From Cheiracanthium punctorium (taxonomy: Eukaryota; Arthropoda; Arachnida; Araneae; Cheiracanthiidae), in contig JAWZYV010013163.1 in assembly GCA_038373885.1 (NCBI GenBank), positions 558,001-622,000 of the forward strand: DNA of 64,000 bases. Reading direction: 5' to 3'. Made by a program: the position numbers and the translations under genes. The notes beneath the pieces were generated by a model. The model was not told the DNA's origin and ran no database searches. It saw only the letters and a program-made list of their open reading frames with translations. Shown here piece by piece: positions 58,740 to 64,000 of the stretch; positions within the stretch are counted from its first letter, which is position 1; each line of letters opens with the position of its first letter.

Positions 58740-58985
58740 TTGACTGATCATCATGAAATTTGATACACCTAGGTCTTTTATCCTGGAGAAAGTTTTTATG
58801 CTATCCATTTTCTTCTAACTCACCGCTAGATGGTGCTGTAGAAAGCCAGATTCTATGCAACAGCTTGCTATGGAAATATCATTCAACCTATTTTGATGAA
58901 AATTGGCACGTATGGATATTTGAACGCGGAAAACATTTTTACACTATCCATTTTGCTATAACTTGCCACTAGATGGAGCTACAGT
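58740..58985. repeat. Inverted units of the 28,890-29,750 array
   Basis: The reverse complement contains GCACCATCTAGCGGTGAGTT and CCATCTAGTGGCAAGTTATA followed by GCAAAATGGATAG-type text, two units about 150 bp apart. This is the Helitron-associated array, here without Helitron ends. Confidence 0.6.
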
Positions 58986-59224
58986 ACTTCGAATTATATT
59001 ATTATATTATTCAAAAAAATAATTGATAAAGTATAATAATTTTACTAGGTCTGATACATTACGCATACAAGTGCATTTTCAAATTTATAAAAATTCAATA
59101 ATTCATATTCTTTCAAACTATTTCAAATAAAATTTTCCTAAACAATACTTCATCGTATTTTTTCTTAATTACTACCGAAACTGCTCGTTGTTAAGATGCG
59201 TAATAACCGAGTCAGACTTAAAAT
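58986..59224. other. No gene seen
   Basis: AT-rich DNA without recognisable features. Confidence 0.4.
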
Positions 59225-59445
59225 TTGCATAAATGATTACTGTGATGTTACTGTAAGGTCACATAAATTAACAGTCACATTGTGACTTCGCAGTGACGTC
59301 ACTTGGTGACTACTCAAAAAGATGCGTCACAGTGACCACAGAGCAATGTCACGCCACTTACCAGTAGCAATGTGATTATTTTACTATTTTATGACACTCG
59401 GTGACCACCGTGGGCCTATGTGACGTCACGGTGCCTGTTTTGGGA
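59225..59445. repeat. GTGAC/GTCAC motif cluster with two TGACGTCA sites
   Basis: More than ten GTGAC or GTCAC words lie in about 220 bp, in both orientations. Two are perfect TGACGTCA palindromes (59,294-59,301 and 59,421-59,428), the consensus of CREB/ATF sites. The dense inverted spacing looks more like a word-built mobile element, as at 36,978-37,935, than an enhancer. Confidence 0.5.
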
Positions 59446-60364
59446 CCATCTGTGCTTTTGCGGACAATCCAACAAAACTGTCAAAATTGATCTGCGGTAG
59501 GTCAAAATAGATCGTGCGTGAATAAGTATGCGTACATAAATACATGAGTACGGTGATACGTAAAACAAAAGCTTGTCAAGATAAATTTAGGAACGGCGAA
59601 AATCGATTTTTCCTCCAATATCGAAATTTTTTGCGATCACAATCTTTCCTTTTTTTTGTACAGGAAAGTAAAAACATTATCATTTTTAATATTTTACCCA
59701 AAATTCAAAAAAAGGAAAGAATCATTATTTAAATTGACTATTTTCATATCCAAAACAAAAATTCGTTTGTTTTAACAAGATATTTTTCAGTGAAGATAGT
59801 TCACACCAGTTTATCTCTCCAATAAAGTATTTCTCAATAGACATCTACTAAAAATACACAGCTTAACTTAATAGATATCTTTTCATGGCTATAAGATGCT
59901 TGGTATCAGAAAAAAAAGAAAAGAAAAACAAATATTGCTTGAGATTGAAGAAACTGCTAATGATCTAAGCATGTACCTAAATACTTACCGGGTCCACCAG
60001 TAATCATTCCTTTCTCGGCTTCATTAATCCTATGCCTTTCGTCCGAATACTATTAAAGTAAACGCTGTTATTAGAGAAGAGTGGACGGATTTTCTTGTGA
60101 GGAATTCTCGGAATGCTTGGGGAAATACTTTCAGAATACTTTCTAAACACTGTACAGAAATGAATTTGCAATATGCAGGAATTTTATTTTTTTACAAAAA
60201 GTGCATAAGACGTATTTCAAAATCTGCACGACATCATTGGGATATTGATAATTTTACTACGGCTTCAATTGACATATTTTTGTCTGGTTTGACTTAAGAA
60301 GTGTCATAATGGTGTTATGTTGCTACCCACATGGAGGAGCGTATCCTTAAGGTTTACAACTACG
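59446..60364. other. No gene seen
   Basis: AT-rich DNA with short unrecognised frames (59,544-59,732 and 60,097-60,297). Confidence 0.45.
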
Positions 60365-60592
60365 TACCCTACTGGTGGACAGGATCTCCTAATTTGATTC
60401 TGCCCTTGCATTTAGACTGGCATCTCCAAAATATATTTCCAACATTGAGGACATTGGAGCCACTAACAGATTTTACGTGCTTCAGCTCCAGTGCACATGG
60501 TACCACAGAAGCCCAGTCTAGTGTGATGTGAGTGTGAGACATTGTCATCCTCCCAAGCACCGACTGGAGCCAACACTGCTTGACTTATGGTG
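60365..60592 (-). mobile_element. (AAC)n SINE family, degenerate 5' copy
   Basis: The reverse complement follows the 5' half of 12,769-13,167: an AAGTCAAGCAGTGTTGGC-like stretch, CGGTGCTTGGGAGG, a GCACGTAAAATCTGTTAG block and GGCTCCAATGTCCTC. It is more GC-rich than its surroundings. The frames at 60,331-60,560 on both strands are SINE translations. Confidence 0.6.
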
Positions 60593-61638
60593 TGCTAATT
60601 TGAACCGATTGATAGTATGTAGGGGGTTGGTCAGATGAGATCAGTTTTTGCTAATTCAAAAGATATGCACTAATTCAAGAGATGTTGGCTTACAAAATAA
60701 TAATAATAATATTAAAGTCACACTTTTTTGACCAATTTGACTAATTTCTCTGGTGTTTTACATAGCATCAAAATAAATACAGATTTTAAATTTGTCGAAA
60801 CTATTTGTTGCAAAACCCTATGATTCGATGTACTACAAAATAAAACTTCTAAGTTTACGTTAAAGAATTCTCAGTCAGTAAACACTATGCAAAAGTTACT
60901 CCTCAACTGACTGAATTCAAGAACTCAGCTAAAAGTAATTTTTCCTGGCTAATGCGCTATTCTAAAAATAACTGGATTGTATTTGAAAAATTCTTGATAA
61001 GTTTTAATTCCCTGTACCAAAATACTTTATTATTTAAACTCCCGTTATTAACGGAAATATTGCCAAGCTCAACATTAAAATCTCTTTTAACGCTCGAAAA
61101 GTCCTGAAAATTTTTCGAATTTTATTCCCTCTCCGCGTATACGTTTTGATTCGCCGCCTTCAGTTTACAATTCATCAGATTCACTGGTCTGACGGTCGAT
61201 TAGGGATCAGGGGCTTTCAGAAGCCATCCAGAGTTTTGTTCGAAACTTTACTCGTATTTGGGAATCAGATTTTTATCACGGTGTCTTAGAGTTTTCTCAA
61301 AATTTTAAATCTTCGGGAAGGCAGAATTTGCATTTTCTTCTGTTTTTCTTTTCGATCTGTTTTGTGGAAGAACTCTTGTAGTGTGCTTTATAATGGAAAT
61401 CTGCCGAAAGAAAGCGACTGTGGAGCACTAGTGTGTAATGAAAATGCAAAAATGGTTCTTTTTCTTCCCCCAAATGTATGGTAAATGTGTATCTATGAAA
61501 GAGTGTTACATAAAGTGGATCTGCCGAAAATCTCCAAGTGTCAGTTCATTGGTGTGATGTTGGGAGATTCACCATTGAAGAAATCTGCTCACTCTAGTTC
61601 TCGCCTTTTTATGACACCATTGATTTTTCCAACATTAA
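60593..61638. other. No gene seen
   Basis: AT-rich DNA; a short (AAT)n tract at about 60,697-60,712. No recognisable coding sequence. Confidence 0.45.
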
Positions 61639-62004
61639 CCCTTTAATGCGCAGTGTTCTCTCTCTCTGGGAACACCAAACTCTGACGTTTTTACTGTTGC
61701 CAGTCACAAAGAATAGATTTGATTTCTATAAAAATAGTTGCGGGTGACATAGCTCTACGAGAATCCTTTACTTTTTAGCACGTCATTTCCCGTAAAAAAA
61801 TTGTCACGATTATTTTTAACAGCACTGACATCTGCTGAAAAATGGAAGAATGCGAGAACAGCTGGATAGATTGCCCGATGCTGAAGAAAGGGCAGCCGTT
61901 GCCATCTCCTGACTTAACTACCAGCAAGATGGCGGACAGATCGAAACGTTCATCGCGTGCCACAGATCTAGAGACCGTTTTTTGACGCAGACAGCCAGCT
62001 GTCG
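61639..62004. mobile_element. Half copy of the palindromic TTAA-MITE
   Basis: Starts TTAA|CCCTTTAATGCGCAGTGTTC and follows the arm to AGACAGCCAGCTGTCG, where it stops at the central palindrome. It mirrors the half copy at 57,139-57,510. The 118-codon minus-strand frame at 61,775-62,131 starts outside and reads into it; it is not a gene. Confidence 0.75.
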
Positions 62005-64000
62005 TCCCTTTTCCCATCAAAATACAATACAGGAAAATTTTAAAGCCTTCTTCAGTTTCATTTTCTAATTCACTGCTGGTCATCTGATGACCTCTTCTAA
62101 TTTTATTTCGGGTAAGAATCAGTGGTTGCAAAATCTTTACTTCAGCGTTGTCTTCAAATTATAGAGTTCGGTTGTCAAACTATCTTAGCGTACTTTTCGC
62201 AGATTCCTTGATTAACTAACAGTATTTAACAATTGCGGGGATTTATACAAAAAGAGAGTCAGGAAGACAGAAACCCAACACTCGAAACTGAAATTTTTCT
62301 TAGCAAAATTATTATAATCAAATCTAATAGTGGGAAATCGCAGCTTCCATTTTTTCGGCACCTTCCTTCAATTTTTCCCCTAGATACATGCCTAAGTGAT
62401 TGCAAACGATTATTGTCACTATACTAGCAAATAGGTAATAGCCCAAGATTCTGAATCTCATTGCATACATTTTAAAAGGATTAAATCGTTAAAATAAATT
62501 AAGTTTACTTTCTGAACCATTTTTTTAAAGGCACATTTATCAAATATTTCTAGATTTCAATCTTGATGTCCAATTCGTAGGGATTGTCGTAGTCCTTCCA
62601 AATTTACATACCTTTTATATTCAAAATAATATAAACTCTTAAATCTTCAGAAGCCCATGAATTTGAAAAAAACATTTTTTCGTCCATTTTTCAAAAAAGG
62701 CATGTTTTAAAAATATTTCTAGATTTCAAGTTCGATACTTCAGGAGGCAAAGATTGTGAATTTTTTTTTCCCGTTCCACCCTAGTATTCAGTCACTGGTT
62801 AAAAGGTATTTTTTGCACATTTATAGAATAATCCATACATAGAGTGACCAAATAAATAAATAAAAATAAGTATTTCAATTTTATTATCAAGAGTAGAGAA
62901 AAATGCCAGCAAATGAGTACTCTTTCATTCATTGGTTTTACGTCATATTTCTAACTAGTTATTTTTTCTTTAAAGAACGGACACTTGCTTATCAAGCATT
63001 CATCACTAAGCCCGAATTATTGGCCCGAATTATTAAACTATTATGGTGGTACCTAGGGAAGGAGAACTTTACCCCCTATGAGGGGATAGGCAAATTAACA
63101 CCCAAGCTGGGAATCGAACCCCGACTCAATTTGTGATAGATATCTGTATATTTGCGTTTTATATAACAATGCAATACTTGATATCATGATTTTGTATTAT
63201 ATCCCAAAGCTTTCTTTGAATAATACTGCTTGTGAAAGCAAATTTTATACATAGGTTGTAATAAAAAACTAGAGAAATTTAATAAAACAAATACCTCAGT
63301 AAATTAAAATTATTATACTTTTTTTTCCCCCTAGAAAGTCGCAATGACTTAAAATTATGTTTTAGCAAATAATACTAACATAAACACTAATACCTACAAT
63401 GCAAAAGAGCAACAACTACACACGTAGATTTTTCTGTTTATTTAGGATATATTAATGTTAGCACTTTTTTAATAGACTACCGAGTCACTTATAAAAAAAA
63501 ATGAGTGTAAAATAAATTTTGTGTTTTCATTTTAAGAATAATTTCTAGAAATTTTCTCTCCGAAGGAATATATTTCAGATATAAACACTTACTTTATTTA
63601 AAGGAAGCATTTCTTCCTGAAGAATAATTATTGTTCATGACAAAGGGACTAGAAATTGAATTTTAAGGTGAATATATTAGTGACGTATTACTTAAATATT
63701 TAATATTCGATTCGATTTTGAATTATATATTATTTATTACTGAAATGTATTTAAATCTAAAGGCAGAATCGTATGAAAAAATATGTATATATCGCGCTAA
63801 AGAAGGCAGAGCTGAATTGAATGAAGTTTGGCACTCGTCTCGCTATATTCAATTAAAAAAAAAAAAAAATTATATTTAGAAATGGAATTTTTAAACATAA
63901 AGAAAAATTTAATATATGTCAAATCACGTTGCTGTTTATGATTTTAAGTTTTAAGACACTGAAGACATTAAAACTGTATTTTATTATTTTTTTAAACCAT
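62005..64000. other. No gene seen; one tRNA-like block
   Basis: AT-rich DNA. At 63,070-63,125 the minus strand carries a B-box-like GGGGTTCGATTCCCAGCTTG preceded on the plus strand by a ACCTAGGGAAGG block, probably a SINE scrap. The frames at 62,233-62,427 and 62,903-63,136 are unrecognised. Confidence 0.4.

Noticed and set aside
61775..62131. 118-codon minus-strand frame
   Set aside because: Most of it is the half MITE at 61,639-62,004, which recurs without an open frame elsewhere.

Overview
This is a eukaryotic, AT-rich, intron- or intergenic-type window with no host gene that I can identify with confidence. The two Tc1/mariner remnants, the tRNA-derived and (AAC)n-tailed SINEs, the Helitrons and the TA/GATA microsatellites suggest an arthropod. 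A chelicerate, most likely a spider, is my best guess; it rests on the general look of the Tc1 proteins and is an inference. I found no intact tRNA or rRNA gene and no CRISPR array.

Layout. 1-7,000: Helitron-derived fragments, two SINEs, an inverted-repeat MITE (5,470-6,240) and a delimited Helitron (6,345-7,012). 7,013-8,525: unassigned, faintly coding-like. 8,526-9,942: an internally deleted Tc1 element. 12,583-13,729: a long-TIR MITE split by a SINE with a 10-bp target duplication. 15-21 kb: minisatellites, a large hairpin and microsatellites. 21.8-24.0 kb and 32.5-35.9 kb: two direct copies of a diverged segmental duplication; the second carries a piggyBac-type MITE and a probable Helitron. 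25,985-27,936: a Helitron with a helicase remnant. 28,774-31,359: a Helitron loaded with two different tandem arrays. 31.4-32.3 kb and 39.3-39.9 kb: inverted copies of a TTAA-flanked MITE and its flank. 36.9-37.9 kb: an element built from AAGCTTG motifs. 40.7-47.8 kb: Helitron-type repeats, a 269-bp MITE and a complete 706-bp Helitron.

The most notable object is a 4,032-bp element at 52,854-56,885. It has an exact 8-bp target duplication, TIRs beginning TAGGG, and terminal inverted regions made of tandem ~180-bp sub-repeats. It carries one long, broken, minus-strand transposase-like gene. Residues suggesting an RNase H-like fold (DARKD, CDG, CLLH) and the 8-bp duplication point to a hAT-like element of a family I cannot name. 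It sits four bases from an older 171-bp hAT MITE with its own perfect 8-bp duplication. To its right are a half piggyBac MITE, a frameshifted Tc1 (57,511-58,656), minisatellite, a GTGAC-motif cluster, a degenerate SINE and another half MITE.

The elements are independent mobile DNA rather than a pathway. What connects them is insertion order, which several exact target duplications and nestings make readable. All coding remnants of the recognised elements are broken, so movement today would need proteins encoded elsewhere.
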